Shown here in pieces: positions 48,967-59,255 of a DNA stretch of 64,000 nucleotides. The notes under the pieces are model-generated. The model had not been told where the DNA came from, did not search any database, and saw only the letters and a program-made list of their open reading frames with translations. The DNA is from Pseudomonadota bacterium (lineage in GTDB: Bacteria > Pseudomonadota > Alphaproteobacteria > Rhizobiales > Xanthobacteraceae), in contig JAFEFL010000027.1 of NCBI GenBank assembly GCA_018240595.1, forward strand, positions 124,001 through 188,000. Reading direction: 5' to 3'. Each line of letters begins with the position of its first letter. The stretch's first letter is position 1. The translations under genes were made by a program, and so were the position numbers.

Positions 48967-50217
48967 GTGGCGACCTGGTATCAGGAAAGTTCGAAGACGG
49001 AAAAGCGCACTTTCTGGGCGTGCTACATGGGATGGGGCCTCGACGCCCTCGACGTCCAGATGTTCAGCCTGGCGATCCCCGCGCTGATCGCCGCGTTCGG
49101 ACTGAGCAAGACCGAAGCGGGCTTGATCGGCGGCGTCACCTTGTTTGCCGGCGCTTTCGGCGGATGGATCGGTGGCGCGCTGGCGGACCGCTACGGCCGG
49201 GTCAAGGCGTTGCAGATTACGATCCTTTGGTTCGCACTCGCGACCTTCGCCTGCGCCTTCGCGCAGACCTACACGCAACTCCTGGTACTCAAGACCATTC
49301 AGGGATTGGGCTTTGGCGGCGAATGGGCCGCCGGCGCGGTCTTGATGGCCGAGGTTATCCGCCCTCAGCATCGCGGCAAGGCGCTGGGCGCCATCCAGAG
49401 TGCATGGGCCGTAGGCTGGGGAGCCGCCGTTCTCCTGGCGACTGCGGCCTTTCATTTCCTGCCACAGGATCTCGCTTGGCGCCTGCTGTTCGCGGCCGGT
49501 CTGCTCCCGGCGCTGCTGACGGTCTACGTCCGGCGCTCAATTCCGGAGCCGACTCGCGCCGAAAGAAAGGAAACCGGGAGCGCTTCGATCCTGCAGACGC
49601 TGATCGGTATCTTCCATCCGAGCGTATTGCGCTCGACCATGATCGGAGGGCTTTTCGGCATCGGCGCCCATGGAGGCTACGCGGCACTGACAACCTTTTT
49701 ACCGACGTTCCTGCGTCAGGAGCGCGGCCTCTCCGTGCTCGGATCCGGCGGCTACCTCGCGGTGATCATCGTGGCGTTCTTTTGCGGCTGCGTCACCAGC
49801 GGCATGTTGAGCGACCGCATCGGACGGCGCGCGAACGTCGCCGTTTTCGCAGCGGCCTGCATTGCCACCGTGCTGATCTACGTCTTTGCACCGCTCAGCA
49901 ACGGACAGATGCTGATCCTCGGTTTCCCGCTCGGTTTCTTCTCCGCGGGGATTCCGGCCAGCATGGCGGCGCTGTTCAGCGAACTCTATCCTGAGGGCGT
50001 GCGCGGCACCGGCGTCGGCTTTTGCTACAATTTCGGCCGCGTCGTTTCCGCTGGCTTTCCGGTGCTGGTCGGATTCATGAGCGAACGCATCGGGCTCGGC
50101 GCGGCCATCGGAATTGACGCGGCTTTCGCCTATTCTCTGGTCTTGCTCGCCGTACTGATGCTGCCGGAAACACGCGGCAAGGCATTCGGGGTGGAAAAGG
50201 CGGCCGCAACCGGCTAG
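48967..50217 (+). CDS. MFS transporter, aromatic acid/sialate:H+ symporter type
   Basis: A 416-residue 12-helix transporter. The N-terminal YMGWGLDALDVQMFSLAIP, the loop 2-3 motif GGALADRYGRVKAL, and GFGGEWAAGAVLMAEVI, core GFGGEWAAGAVLM, are typical of the AAHS/NanT relatives that carry aromatic acids or sialic acid. The start is GTG, with AGAGGGAGG upstream. It follows gntR by 71 bases and precedes an amidohydrolase gene by 39 bases. The carried compound is probably the precursor of that hydrolase's substrate. Confidence 0.88.
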   Translation: MATWYQESSKTEKRTFWACYMGWGLDALDVQMFSLAIPALIAAFGLSKTEAGLIGGVTLFAGAFGGWIGGALADRYGRVKALQITILWFALATFACAFAQTYTQLLVLKTIQGLGFGGEWAAGAVLMAEVIRPQHRGKALGAIQSAWAVGWGAAVLLATAAFHFLPQDLAWRLLFAAGLLPALLTVYVRRSIPEPTRAERKETGSASILQTLIGIFHPSVLRSTMIGGLFGIGAHGGYAALTTFLPTFLRQERGLSVLGSGGYLAVIIVAFFCGCVTSGMLSDRIGRRANVAVFAAACIATVLIYVFAPLSNGQMLILGFPLGFFSAGIPASMAALFSELYPEGVRGTGVGFCYNFGRVVSAGFPVLVGFMSERIGLGAAIGIDAAFAYSLVLLAVLMLPETRGKAFGVEKAAATG

Positions 50218-50256
50218 GTCAAACTTGGCGCGCCCTTCAAGCGTTCGGAATAATTC

Positions 50257-51045
50257 GTGATCGACACGCACGCCCATGTCTTCCACCGCGGTCTGACATT
50301 CGATGCCGCGCGGCGCTACACGCCGGATTACGACGCGCCGCTTGAAGCTTATCTGCGGCAACTTGACGAGAATGGCATCACCAATGCCGTTCTCGTCCAG
50401 CCGAGCTTTCTCGGCACCGACAACGACTACTTGCTCGACAGCCTCAAGAATGCGGGTGGCAGGCTACGGGGCATCGCGGTTCTCGATCCCTTGCAAGGAC
50501 CGGCGGACCTCGCGGCGCTTCAGGCCGCCGGCATTGTCGGTATTAGGCTCAACCTGATCGGACGGCCCACGCCCGATCTGGATGCTCCTGCATGGTCACG
50601 GCTATTGGCCGATGTGGCCGCGCGCGGCTGGCAGATCGAGGTGCAAAGCCACGCCCGGCAGCTCGCAACTCTGGCGCCGCTGCTTCTGCAAACCGGGGCG
50701 AACGTCGTGCTCGATCATTACGCGCTGCCGGACGAAGCACTGGGCGTCAGCGATCCGGCTTTCGACGCGATCTTGCGGCTCGGCGGCTCGCCGCGCCTTT
50801 GGGTGAAATTGTCGGCGCCCTACCGAAACGGTATTGCCGGTGAACGCTTCGCTCGAGGGGCCTACCCGCTGCTGCGGCAGGCCCTGGGCCCAAGTCAGCT
50901 CCTGTGGGGCAGTGACTGGCCGCACACCCAGTTTGAAACGACGCAAGATTTCCGCAAGAACCTGACCTTTCTTTCGACGCTCGCTCCCCGTCCGGGCGAA
51001 CGGGCGCAAATTGGGCGCAATGCGAAAACGTTGTTCGGCTTCTGA
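50257..51045 (+). CDS. Amidohydrolase-2 family TIM-barrel hydrolase
   Basis: A 262-residue protein. D3-T-H5-A-H7 (DTHAHVF) is the first metal motif, VVLDHYALP provides another histidine, and LLWGSDWPHTQFE holds the conserved aspartate. The family includes 2-pyrone-4,6-dicarboxylate lactonase and related lactonases and decarboxylases. The pairing with an aromatic-acid-type transporter and a GntR regulator suggests a lactone or aromatic degradation step, which is inference. The start is GTG at 50257. It is convergent to SURF1, 40 bases away. Confidence 0.85.
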   Translation: MIDTHAHVFHRGLTFDAARRYTPDYDAPLEAYLRQLDENGITNAVLVQPSFLGTDNDYLLDSLKNAGGRLRGIAVLDPLQGPADLAALQAAGIVGIRLNLIGRPTPDLDAPAWSRLLADVAARGWQIEVQSHARQLATLAPLLLQTGANVVLDHYALPDEALGVSDPAFDAILRLGGSPRLWVKLSAPYRNGIAGERFARGAYPLLRQALGPSQLLWGSDWPHTQFETTQDFRKNLTFLSTLAPRPGERAQIGRNAKTLFGF

Positions 51046-51085
51046 TTGGGCGGACGAGCCGCGCCGCCGGCCCTCGCGGCATCGA

Positions 51086-51841
51086 TCAATGGCGCCGCCG
51101 CAGGCGGCCGGTGAGCCAGACTCCATAAACGCCGATGAGCGCCAGCGCGAGACCGTACCAGGTCAGCGCGTATTGCCAGTGGTTGTTCGGCAGTTGCACT
51201 TCGATCTTGCCCGGCTTGGGCAGGCCGCCCGGCGGCACCGGCGATTCCTGATCGATGTAGAACGGTGCGTCGAGCTTCCAGCCGTGCGCCGCCGCCATCG
51301 CCGCTTGGTCGCGCGTGAAGAACAGGTTGGCCTTGACGTCGTCCGCCGGCGCGAACATGCCGCGCTCTTCCGGCCAGCGCATGTACCCGACGAGTTCGAC
51401 CGGACCATTCGGCACGCCTTGCGTGCGCGTTGCCGGATTTTGCCGATCGGTCGGGACGAAACCGCGATTGACGAGAATGACGGCGCCATCGTCGAGCTTC
51501 GCTGGCGCAAAGACCCAGTAACCTTGGTCGGTCACGTCGGGCCGCAGCGATGAGCCGGCGGTGTAGACATAGGCCTCGCCCGGCATGAACGTCGCGGTGA
51601 ACTTGACGTGCGCATATTCGCGTTCGTCGGCGGTCAAGGCGGGCCATTGCGTCAGCGGCGCCAAAGCCTGCGGCGCTTGCGTGATGCGCCCGGTCACCGT
51701 GGCGATCAATTTCTCTTTCCACGCCTTGCGCTGAAGCTGCCACGTGCCGAGCCCAAGCAGGAGCACCAATCCGGCCACCGTCGCGATTGTGGCGGTGAAA
51801 ACGCCACGCGCGCTCGCGGTCTTTTCCTTCGTCCCGCTCAC
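51086..51841 (-). CDS. SURF1 family cytochrome oxidase biogenesis protein
   Basis: A 251-residue protein with one membrane helix at each end (VFTATIATVAGLVLLLGLG and LTWYGLALALIGVYGVWL) and a periplasmic middle domain with LVNRGFVP. The GLGTWQLQRKAWKE motif after the first helix is typical. SURF1 aids insertion of haem a into cytochrome oxidase subunit I. It starts with GTG at 51841, overlapping the DUF983 stop by four bases. It is the last cta-linked gene on this strand. Confidence 0.93.
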   Translation of the reverse strand: MSGTKEKTASARGVFTATIATVAGLVLLLGLGTWQLQRKAWKEKLIATVTGRITQAPQALAPLTQWPALTADEREYAHVKFTATFMPGEAYVYTAGSSLRPDVTDQGYWVFAPAKLDDGAVILVNRGFVPTDRQNPATRTQGVPNGPVELVGYMRWPEERGMFAPADDVKANLFFTRDQAAMAAAHGWKLDAPFYIDQESPVPPGGLPKPGKIEVQLPNNHWQYALTWYGLALALIGVYGVWLTGRLRRRH

Positions 51842-52212
51842 GCGTCGCCCTTGCGTTGCAACTGGCCGGGCGCGGCCTTGTGATGATACTGCAGCGCGAT
51901 CAGCAACCCCTTGAGCATGCGCAGAGGCGCCAGCGTGACGATCAGGATCAGCGGCAGCCAGAGCGCGGCGTGAACCCAGTATGGCGGCTGATACACCACC
52001 TCGGTGAACAGCGCGGCCAGCACGACAAGGGCGCCGCCGATCAGGATGACGAACACCGCCGGACCGTCGCCGGCATCGGCGAACGAATAGTCCAGTCCGC
52101 ATTTCTCGCAGGACGGCCGCAGTGTCAGAAAGCCATCGAACAGCTTGCCCTCGCCGCAGCGCGGGCAACGGCCGAGCAGTCCACGGCCGATCGGCAGGGG
52201 CGCTTCGGACAT
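51838..52212 (-). CDS. DUF983 zinc-ribbon membrane protein
   Basis: A 124-residue protein. A zinc ribbon with CPRCGEGKLF and CEKCGLDY sits before two membrane helices (FVILIGGALVVLAALFTEVV, shortened, and LWLPLILIVTLAPL). Members occur between ctaE and SURF1 in Alphaproteobacteria and are thought to help the oxidase or its metal supply, but the role is not established. GGAGG lies 8 bases before the ATG. A minus-strand terminator hairpin precedes the gene. Confidence 0.9.
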   Translation of the reverse strand: MSEAPLPIGRGLLGRCPRCGEGKLFDGFLTLRPSCEKCGLDYSFADAGDGPAVFVILIGGALVVLAALFTEVVYQPPYWVHAALWLPLILIVTLAPLRMLKGLLIALQYHHKAAPGQLQRKGDA

Positions 52213-52228
52213 CAAGATACCTCCAAAA

Positions 52229-52256
52229 CAAAAAGGGCGGCGTTGCCGCCGCCCCT
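52229..52256 (-). terminator. Intrinsic terminator between ctaE and DUF983
   Basis: On the minus strand, GGGCGGCG, a 4-base loop, CGCCGCCC, then TTTTTG. It lies 21 bases after the ctaE stop and 16 bases before the DUF983 start, leaving no room for a promoter in between. DUF983 and SURF1 are therefore probably made at lower levels by read-through. Confidence 0.8.
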
Positions 52257-52277
52257 TTGCCACATCAATGCGGCGAC

Positions 52278-53135
52278 TTAATGCGCGGCCGCGGCAACGT
52301 GCTCGGCGCCCGAACCCCACACATAGATGCAGGCGAACAGGAACAGCCAGACGACGTCGACGAAGTGCCAGTACCAGGCGGCGAATTCGAAGCCGAGATG
52401 CTGCGTCGGGGTAAAGTGACCGCGCAGAGCACGCACCAGGCAGACGATCAGGAAGATCGTGCCGATGATGACGTGCGCACCATGGAAGCCCGTCGCCATG
52501 AAGAAGGCCGCGCCGTACATGTTGCCCTTGAAGGCGAAGGCGGCGTGCATGTACTCGAAGGCCTGAACGCAGGTGAAGGTCAGGCCGAGCAGGATCGTGA
52601 GGATGAGGCCCCACTTCAGGCCCTGACGATCGTTCTCCAGCAGCGCGTGGTGCGCCCAGGTCACCGTGGTGCCCGAGGTCAGCAGGATCAGCGTGTTGAG
52701 GAGCGGCAGGTGCCAGGGGTCGAAGGTCTCGATGCCCTTCGGCGGCCAGACGCCGCCGGTGAAGGCGACGCGGGCGACTTCATGCGCCTCGCCAGGAAAC
52801 AGCGCGGTGTTGAAGTAGGCCCAGAACCAGGCGACGAAGAACATCACCTCTGAGGCGATGAACAGGATCATGCCGTAGCGGTGCGAGATCTGCACCACGC
52901 GGGTGTGATCGCCCTTGAATTGGGCCTCGTTGATGACGTCGCGCCACCAGCCGATGAAGGTGTAGAGTACGCCGAGGACGCCGGCGCCGAACACCAGCGG
53001 CGCCGCCGAATACAGGTGGTGCATCCAGCTGACGGCGCCGAGCGCCATCACGAAGGCGGCAACCGAGCCGACGGCCGGCCACGGGCTCGGATCGACCAGA
53101 TGGTAGTCGTGATGCTTTGCGTGTGCCTCGGCCAT
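52278..53135 (-). CDS. ctaE: Cytochrome c oxidase subunit III
   Basis: A 285-residue protein with seven membrane helices. [12 protein letters not shown] opens it, followed by [33 protein letters not shown] and [10 protein letters not shown], all standard for aa3-type oxidases. The subunit holds lipids and stabilises the proton uptake path of subunit I. The gene is last in the cta operon before a terminator. Confidence 0.96.
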   Translation of the reverse strand: MAEAHAKHHDYHLVDPSPWPAVGSVAAFVMALGAVSWMHHLYSAAPLVFGAGVLGVLYTFIGWWRDVINEAQFKGDHTRVVQISHRYGMILFIASEVMFFVAWFWAYFNTALFPGEAHEVARVAFTGGVWPPKGIETFDPWHLPLLNTLILLTSGTTVTWAHHALLENDRQGLKWGLILTILLGLTFTCVQAFEYMHAAFAFKGNMYGAAFFMATGFHGAHVIIGTIFLIVCLVRALRGHFTPTQHLGFEFAAWYWHFVDVVWLFLFACIYVWGSGAEHVAAAAH

Positions 53136-53205
53136 TGTCGTCTCCGTTCAAGTCGGTCGGTTTGCATGGGCGCCGAGGCGCCCCCCAGAGTTACGTTCCA
53201 GATTT

Positions 53206-53255
53206 GAGCATGATCTTATCCGAAAACCGGAGGTCCACTTTTCGGAATCATGCTC
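53206..53255. repeat. Palindromic repeat between ctaG and ctaE
   Basis: Outer arms GAGCATGA / TCATGCTC at 53206-53213 and 53248-53255, and inner arms CCGAAAA / TTTTCGG at 53220-53226 and 53239-53245. Closely similar palindromes (with CCGAAAAGTGG) are dispersed in Rhizobiales. It touches the ctaG stop codon and would form a hairpin in the operon RNA, possibly lowering ctaE expression or protecting the 3' end. Confidence 0.7.
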
Positions 53256-53863
53256 TACAGCTTTTTCGAGGCCTTCGTCTCGGCGTCCGCCACCGGCTTC
53301 TGCGGCGTGTCCACGGGGAAGAAGGTATAGGACAGCGTGATCGTATTCAGCGGATCCTGGTCGGTATCCTTCGCGATCGAAGGGTCGACGTAGAACACCA
53401 CCGCCATGTCGCGCGTTTCGCCGGGCTTCATGGTCTGCTCGGTGAAACAGAAGCAGTTGATTTTGTGGAAGTAGAGCCCGACCGTCGTCGGCGTGACGTT
53501 GTAACCGGCTTGCGCGGTGATCTCGCGCGCCGCCATGTTGATGACCTTGTAATAGACGGTCTTTACTTCGCCGATGCGCACCTGAACGGTGTTCTGCTCG
53601 GGCACGAACCGCCACGGCAATCCGGGGGCGACGTTGGAATCGAAGCGGATGGTCAGGGTGCGGTCGAGCACCTGACCGGGCGCGCGCTCCGACACCTGCG
53701 TGGTGCCGCCGAAGCCTGTGGTGCGGCAGAACCAGTTATACAGCGGCACCGAAGCGAAGGCCGCGCCGACCATGCCGGCGACGACGACGCCGCAGATCGC
53801 AGCGACAACGACGTCGCGCTTGACCTTGCGCGGAGCGGGCGCGCTATTCTTCGTGTCCGTCAT
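53255..53863 (-). CDS. ctaG: Cytochrome c oxidase assembly protein CtaG (Cox11)
   Basis: A 202-residue protein with one membrane helix ([19 protein letters not shown]) and a periplasmic Cu(I)-binding domain with the conserved NCFCFTEQ motif. It delivers copper to the CuB site of subunit I. The start overlaps the coxF stop by four bases. The C-terminal end overlaps a palindromic repeat. Confidence 0.95.
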   Translation of the reverse strand: MTDTKNSAPAPRKVKRDVVVAAICGVVVAGMVGAAFASVPLYNWFCRTTGFGGTTQVSERAPGQVLDRTLTIRFDSNVAPGLPWRFVPEQNTVQVRIGEVKTVYYKVINMAAREITAQAGYNVTPTTVGLYFHKINCFCFTEQTMKPGETRDMAVVFYVDPSIAKDTDQDPLNTITLSYTFFPVDTPQKPVADAETKASKKL

Positions 53864-54039
53864 ATCGGGCGCACCAGCACGGCCGGACCCTTCACCAGGG
53901 TCATGATGAAGAAGAGAATGACCAGCGCCGCGAGCGCCAGCGCGATCGCAACCGAGCGCGAGCGCTGCGCGCGCTTCTGCTGCTCGGTGAGTACGATGCC
54001 GCCCTCAACCTGGCTGTTGCGATCCTGCTTGTCGTCCAT
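53860..54039 (-). CDS. coxF: Small single-helix CoxF-like protein
   Basis: A 59-residue protein: a hydrophilic N-terminus ([15 protein letters not shown]) and one membrane helix ([20 protein letters not shown]), ending VLVRPI. Such short proteins lie between ctaB and ctaG in many Alphaproteobacteria and are called CoxF; their role is unproven. The second of two ATG codons (54039) is favoured because GCGGAG is six bases before it. It overlaps ctaG by four bases. Confidence 0.8.
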   Translation of the reverse strand: MDDKQDRNSQVEGGIVLTEQQKRAQRSRSVAIALALAALVILFFIMTLVKGPAVLVRPI

Positions 54040-54053
54040 GGTCATCTCCGCTG

Positions 54054-55028
54054 TCACGCGGCCACCCTGGCAATCAGCCCGCCCCAACCGCGATCGACCA
54101 GCAGCACCGCGTAGAGCAGGAACAGGTAGAGGATCGAGAAGGCGAAAAGATGCCGGCAGGCACGGTCGGCCGGCGACACTTCGCGATAGACCTGGATCGC
54201 GAGCAGGATCATGCCAAGACCGGTCGCCATCGCGACCACGCCGTACAGCGCGCTGGTGTAGCCGAGCGCCCAGGGCGCGACGCCGAGCGGAACAAGGACC
54301 AGCGTGTAGAGGAGAATCTGCAGGCGGGTATGCGCGTCGCCGGCGACATTCGGCAGCATCGGCACGCCGGCGCGGCCGTAATCGCTCTTCTTGTAGATCG
54401 CCAGCGCCCAGAAGTGCGGCGGCGTCCAGAAGAAGATGATGGCGAACAGCAGCAGCGATTCGAGCGACACCGTGCCGGTGACCGCGGCCCAGCCGATCAT
54501 CGGCGGGAAGGCGCCGGCGGCGCCGCCGATGACGATGTTCTGCGGCGTCGAGCGCTTCAGCCACATCGTGTAGATGACGGCGTAGAAGAAGATGGTGAAG
54601 GCGAGCAGCGCCGCCGACAGCACATTGACCATCAGGCCGAGCACGGCGACGGCAAATACCGACAGGGTAAGGCCGAAAGCCAGCGCTTCACCGGGGCGGA
54701 CGCGGCCCGACGGCACCGGACGGCGCTGGGTGCGCGTCATCAGAGCGTCGATGTCCGCGTCAAACCACATGTTCAGCGCGCCGGAGGCGCCGGCCCCGAC
54801 TGCGATGCACAGCAGCGCGGTGAAGGCTTCGACCGGATGGATCGTTCCGGGCGCGACGGCAAGCCCGACCAGCGCGGTGAACACCACGAGCGACATCACC
54901 CGCGGCTTCAGCAGCGCGATGTAATCGCCCACCTCGGCGTTGCTCGGCTCGTAGAGGCCCGGCTCATAACCTGTCGGTTGAATGAGCCGCGCCCCGCCGG
55001 AGTTTGCGCCTTCGCTGATGAGCGACAT
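54054..55028 (-). CDS. ctaB: Protohaem IX farnesyltransferase (haem O synthase)
   Basis: A 324-residue UbiA-family membrane protein with about nine helices. [19 protein letters not shown] contains the N/DxxDxxxD prenyl-diphosphate motif, and a second acidic loop is present further on. It adds farnesyl to haem b, the first step toward haem a for the oxidase encoded around it. The start at 55028 includes a 30-residue soluble tail common in Rhizobiales. Confidence 0.95.
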   Translation of the reverse strand: MSLISEGANSGGARLIQPTGYEPGLYEPSNAEVGDYIALLKPRVMSLVVFTALVGLAVAPGTIHPVEAFTALLCIAVGAGASGALNMWFDADIDALMTRTQRRPVPSGRVRPGEALAFGLTLSVFAVAVLGLMVNVLSAALLAFTIFFYAVIYTMWLKRSTPQNIVIGGAAGAFPPMIGWAAVTGTVSLESLLLFAIIFFWTPPHFWALAIYKKSDYGRAGVPMLPNVAGDAHTRLQILLYTLVLVPLGVAPWALGYTSALYGVVAMATGLGMILLAIQVYREVSPADRACRHLFAFSILYLFLLYAVLLVDRGWGGLIARVAA

Positions 55029-55058
55029 TGCCCGGTTACGCCCTTCTCAATCCGCGCA

Positions 55059-56714
<1,656 letters not shown>

Positions 56715-56737
56715 TTATATTGCGATTCCAATATGTG

Positions 56738-57586
56738 TCACTTGACGCTGGCGGACTCCACCGCGGCGACGGCGTTTTTCGGCGCGTCGTCGCTGGTGGC
56801 AAACTTCTTCTTCGCGGCCTCGAGCCAGGCGGCGTAGTCCTTTTCATTAAGGACCTGAACGGCGATCGGCATAAAGGCGTGGTCGCGACCGCAAAGCTGC
56901 GAGCACTGGCCGTAGTACATGCCTTCGCGTTCGGCCTTGAACCAGGTCTCGTTGAGGCGGCCCGGGATGGCATCGATCTTCACGCCGAAGGACGGAACCG
57001 CCCAGGAGTGGATCACGTCGGCGCCGGTGGTGATGACGCGGACCACCTTGTTGACCGGAACGACCATGGTGTTGTCCACGGCCAGCAGGCGCGGCTCACC
57101 GGGCTTGAGGTCCTTCGGCTGCTTCATCAGCGAGTCGAATTCGATCTTGGCGTCGGGATAGGTGTAGGTCCAGAACCACTGCTTGCCGGTGGCCTTTACG
57201 GTCACGTCGGCGGCCGGCACCTTGAGCTGGTAGAACAGGAGCCGGAACGACGGCACCGCGATCGCCACGAGGATGAGGACCGGGACGACCGTCCAGACTA
57301 CTTCGATCATCGTGTTGTGAGTGGTCCGGGACGGGACCGGATTGCTCTTGGCGTTGAACTTGAAGATCACGATGACCAGCAGCGCCAGAACGAACAGGGC
57401 GATGATCGCGATGATCCAGAGCAGGAAGTCGTGGAACCAGACGATGTCGTCCATCACCGGCGTGGCGGCGGCCTGGAGGCCAACTTCCCACGGGTGCGGT
57501 TGACCGGTGGCAGCGATCGCTGAACCGGCGAAAACGAAAGCCATGCTTGAGGCCAGGAAAGCGATCAACCGCTTGAGCACGAGCAT
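56738..57586 (-). CDS. ctaC: Cytochrome c oxidase subunit II
   Basis: A 282-residue protein with a signal peptide (LIAFLASSMAFVFAGSAIA), two membrane helices and a periplasmic cupredoxin domain. The CuA site is complete, with YYGQCSQLCGRDHAFM giving Cys-x3-Cys-x3-His and the Met, and an upstream HSWAVPSFGV. It receives electrons from cytochrome c. It is first in the cta operon; the start at 57586 places a normal signal peptide. Confidence 0.96.
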   Translation of the reverse strand: MLVLKRLIAFLASSMAFVFAGSAIAATGQPHPWEVGLQAAATPVMDDIVWFHDFLLWIIAIIALFVLALLVIVIFKFNAKSNPVPSRTTHNTMIEVVWTVVPVLILVAIAVPSFRLLFYQLKVPAADVTVKATGKQWFWTYTYPDAKIEFDSLMKQPKDLKPGEPRLLAVDNTMVVPVNKVVRVITTGADVIHSWAVPSFGVKIDAIPGRLNETWFKAEREGMYYGQCSQLCGRDHAFMPIAVQVLNEKDYAAWLEAAKKKFATSDDAPKNAVAAVESASVK

Positions 57587-58023
57587 TTTCTTATGCGCTC
57601 CTCGACGAGAAAAACGGCCTTTGCGCAGGCCCCTTCTTTGGCCCCTGGTCGCCGCTCGCACGTTTTGGACGGACGGCGGCCCTCACGGCATGGTGCCACG
57701 GGCGTGGCCGGTTTTGCGATGCAGTGAGCCGGGGGATATCCCGGCTTCTCAAACCACAATTCCGGGCTTGCCGCAATCCGCCTCATTAGAACAGTTCTGC
57801 GACTGATGGCTTATCCTCAAACCCTTGCAGGATGCCGTATTTCCGCCAAGGCAAAGGCGTTCACGAAGGCCCCAGGCTTGCTCGGTCCCGGCAGTCCGGA
57901 GCCCCGCCCTGGCGCACAGCAGGCATGAGTGGAGTCGAGCGTCTACAATGGCCGTTGGCTGGTGATTCGGAACACCGGCAATCTCCCGGCGGCCGCGGCG
58001 AGTTTGCACTAAAGGATTGAAGG
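57587..58023. other. 437-base divergent intergenic region between ctaC and ialB
   Basis: This gap must hold promoters for the cta operon (minus strand) and ialB (plus strand). I see a 7-bp inverted repeat, AGCCGGG / CCCGGCT, at 57727-57746 and a TACAAT-like -10 box near 57947 for ialB without a good -35 box. No FNR-type site (TTGA-N6-TCAA) was found. Nothing supports a further gene here. Confidence 0.45.
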
Positions 58024-58584
58024 ATGAGCAATTTCAGGCATGGCTGGCGGGCTGCCCGCGCCTCAGGATGCGGCCTTTCGGCCTCCGGTCGCGGTATCCT
58101 GGGGCTTTTCCTCGCGGCGACATTGGTCCTGGCAGCCAGCAGCGCCGCCCTCGCCCAGGGCGCGGTCAAGTCGGTGCACAAGGACTGGCAGATTCGCTGC
58201 GATACGCCGCCCGGCGCCAAATCGGAGCAATGCGCGCTGATTCAGAGCGTCACGGCCGAGGACCGCGCCAATGTCGGCCTGACCGTCATCGTGCTCAAGA
58301 CCGCCGACCAGAAGAGCAAATTGATGCGTGTCGTGGCGCCGCTCGGGGTCCTGCTGCCCTCCGGCCTCGGCCTCAAGATCGACAATGCCGACATCGGCCG
58401 CGCCGGGTTCGTGCGCTGCCTGCCCAATGGCTGCATTGCCGAGGTGGTCATGGACGACCAGTTGCTGCAGAAGCTGAGGACCGGCAAGACCGCTACCTTC
58501 ATCATCTACCAGACGCCCGAGGAAGGCATCGGCTTCCCCATGTCGCTGGCCGGCTTCGGCGAAGGCTACGACAAGCTGCCGTAA
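58024..58584 (+). CDS. Invasion-associated locus B (IalB) family protein
   Basis: A 186-residue protein with a signal peptide ending near ALA44-QG and a mature domain with the typical WQIRCDTPPGAKSEQCALIQ (core CDTPPGAKSEQC), LPNGCIAE and FPMSLAGFGEGYDKL motifs, the cysteines probably forming disulfides. The name comes from Bartonella, where IalB contributes to erythrocyte entry; in free-living relatives its role is unknown and it is usually encoded next to ctaC as here. GAAGG precedes the ATG. Confidence 0.9.
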   Translation: MSNFRHGWRAARASGCGLSASGRGILGLFLAATLVLAASSAALAQGAVKSVHKDWQIRCDTPPGAKSEQCALIQSVTAEDRANVGLTVIVLKTADQKSKLMRVVAPLGVLLPSGLGLKIDNADIGRAGFVRCLPNGCIAEVVMDDQLLQKLRTGKTATFIIYQTPEEGIGFPMSLAGFGEGYDKLP

Positions 58585-58653
58585 TCCTGGTTCGTCGACG
58601 CGTTTTCCTAACGCGAACCGGCGCCCACTTCGCTCGAAAAACGCGACGGACCC

Positions 58654-59202
58654 ATGGCCAAGGACCTTTTGATCCTCACCACCGGCGGCACCTTCGACAA
58701 GCGCTACCCGGAAGGCCAGTGGGTGACGGAGTTCACCTTTCCGCCCGGCCAGGAATCGGCGGTCACCGAGATCCTGAAGCGCGGCCGTATCGATCCGGAC
58801 AGCATTGCCTGCGAGTGGTTGTTCGCCGAGGACTCGACGCGAATCACGGACGCCCAGCGCGACATCATTGCCAACCGCTGCGCCAGCGCGACGCAGCGGC
58901 GAATCGTCGTCACCCACGGCACCGACACCATGACCCGGCGCATCGAGCCGGCGACCGGCCAGGTTTCGACCACGCCGAACACGGCGCAGACCATTGCGGC
59001 CCGCCGGCTCGACAAGACCATCGTCCTCACCGGCGCGGCGCAGCCGGCGGTGCTGCGCGAGAGCGACACCGACTTCAATCTCGGCCTCGCCATCGGCGCG
59101 GCGTTGATCGCGCCGCCGGGCGTCTACGTCGCCATGCATGGCTTGGTTGCCCCGTGGGACCAGGTCGTGAAAAATGTCGACGGCAGCTTCCGCCGCTTGT
59201 GA
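58654..59202 (+). CDS. Short asparaginase-domain protein
   Basis: A 182-residue protein. TTGGTFDK holds the first catalytic threonine motif, and THGTDTM the second, as in L-asparaginase. It stops after the N-terminal domain, whereas full L-asparaginases are about 330 residues, so it is the compact form found in Rhizobiales. Whether it hydrolyses asparagine is not shown. It is followed directly by a 9-base tandem repeat and a dehydratase-like gene. Confidence 0.82.
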   Translation: MAKDLLILTTGGTFDKRYPEGQWVTEFTFPPGQESAVTEILKRGRIDPDSIACEWLFAEDSTRITDAQRDIIANRCASATQRRIVVTHGTDTMTRRIEPATGQVSTTPNTAQTIAARRLDKTIVLTGAAQPAVLRESDTDFNLGLAIGAALIAPPGVYVAMHGLVAPWDQVVKNVDGSFRRL

Positions 59203-59245
59203 AGCAGAAGAAACAGAAGAAGCAGAAGAAGCAGAAGAAGCAGAA
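59201..59245 (+). repeat. 9-bp tandem repeat (GAAGCAGAA)5
   Basis: Five back-to-back copies of GAAGCAGAA; the second copy has A for G at position 4. It sits exactly at the asparaginase stop. In the dehydratase frame it would encode a Lys/Gln-rich stretch, (KQK)5, if translation begins at GTG 59199, which overlaps the asparaginase stop as GTGA. A unit of nine bases keeps the frame when copies are gained or lost. Confidence 0.85.
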
Positions 59246-59255
59246 GGCGCCCGAC

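Noticed and set aside
59201..59245. Repeat array as a CRISPR
   Set aside because: The copies are nine bases, adjacent and without spacers; it is a simple tandem repeat.
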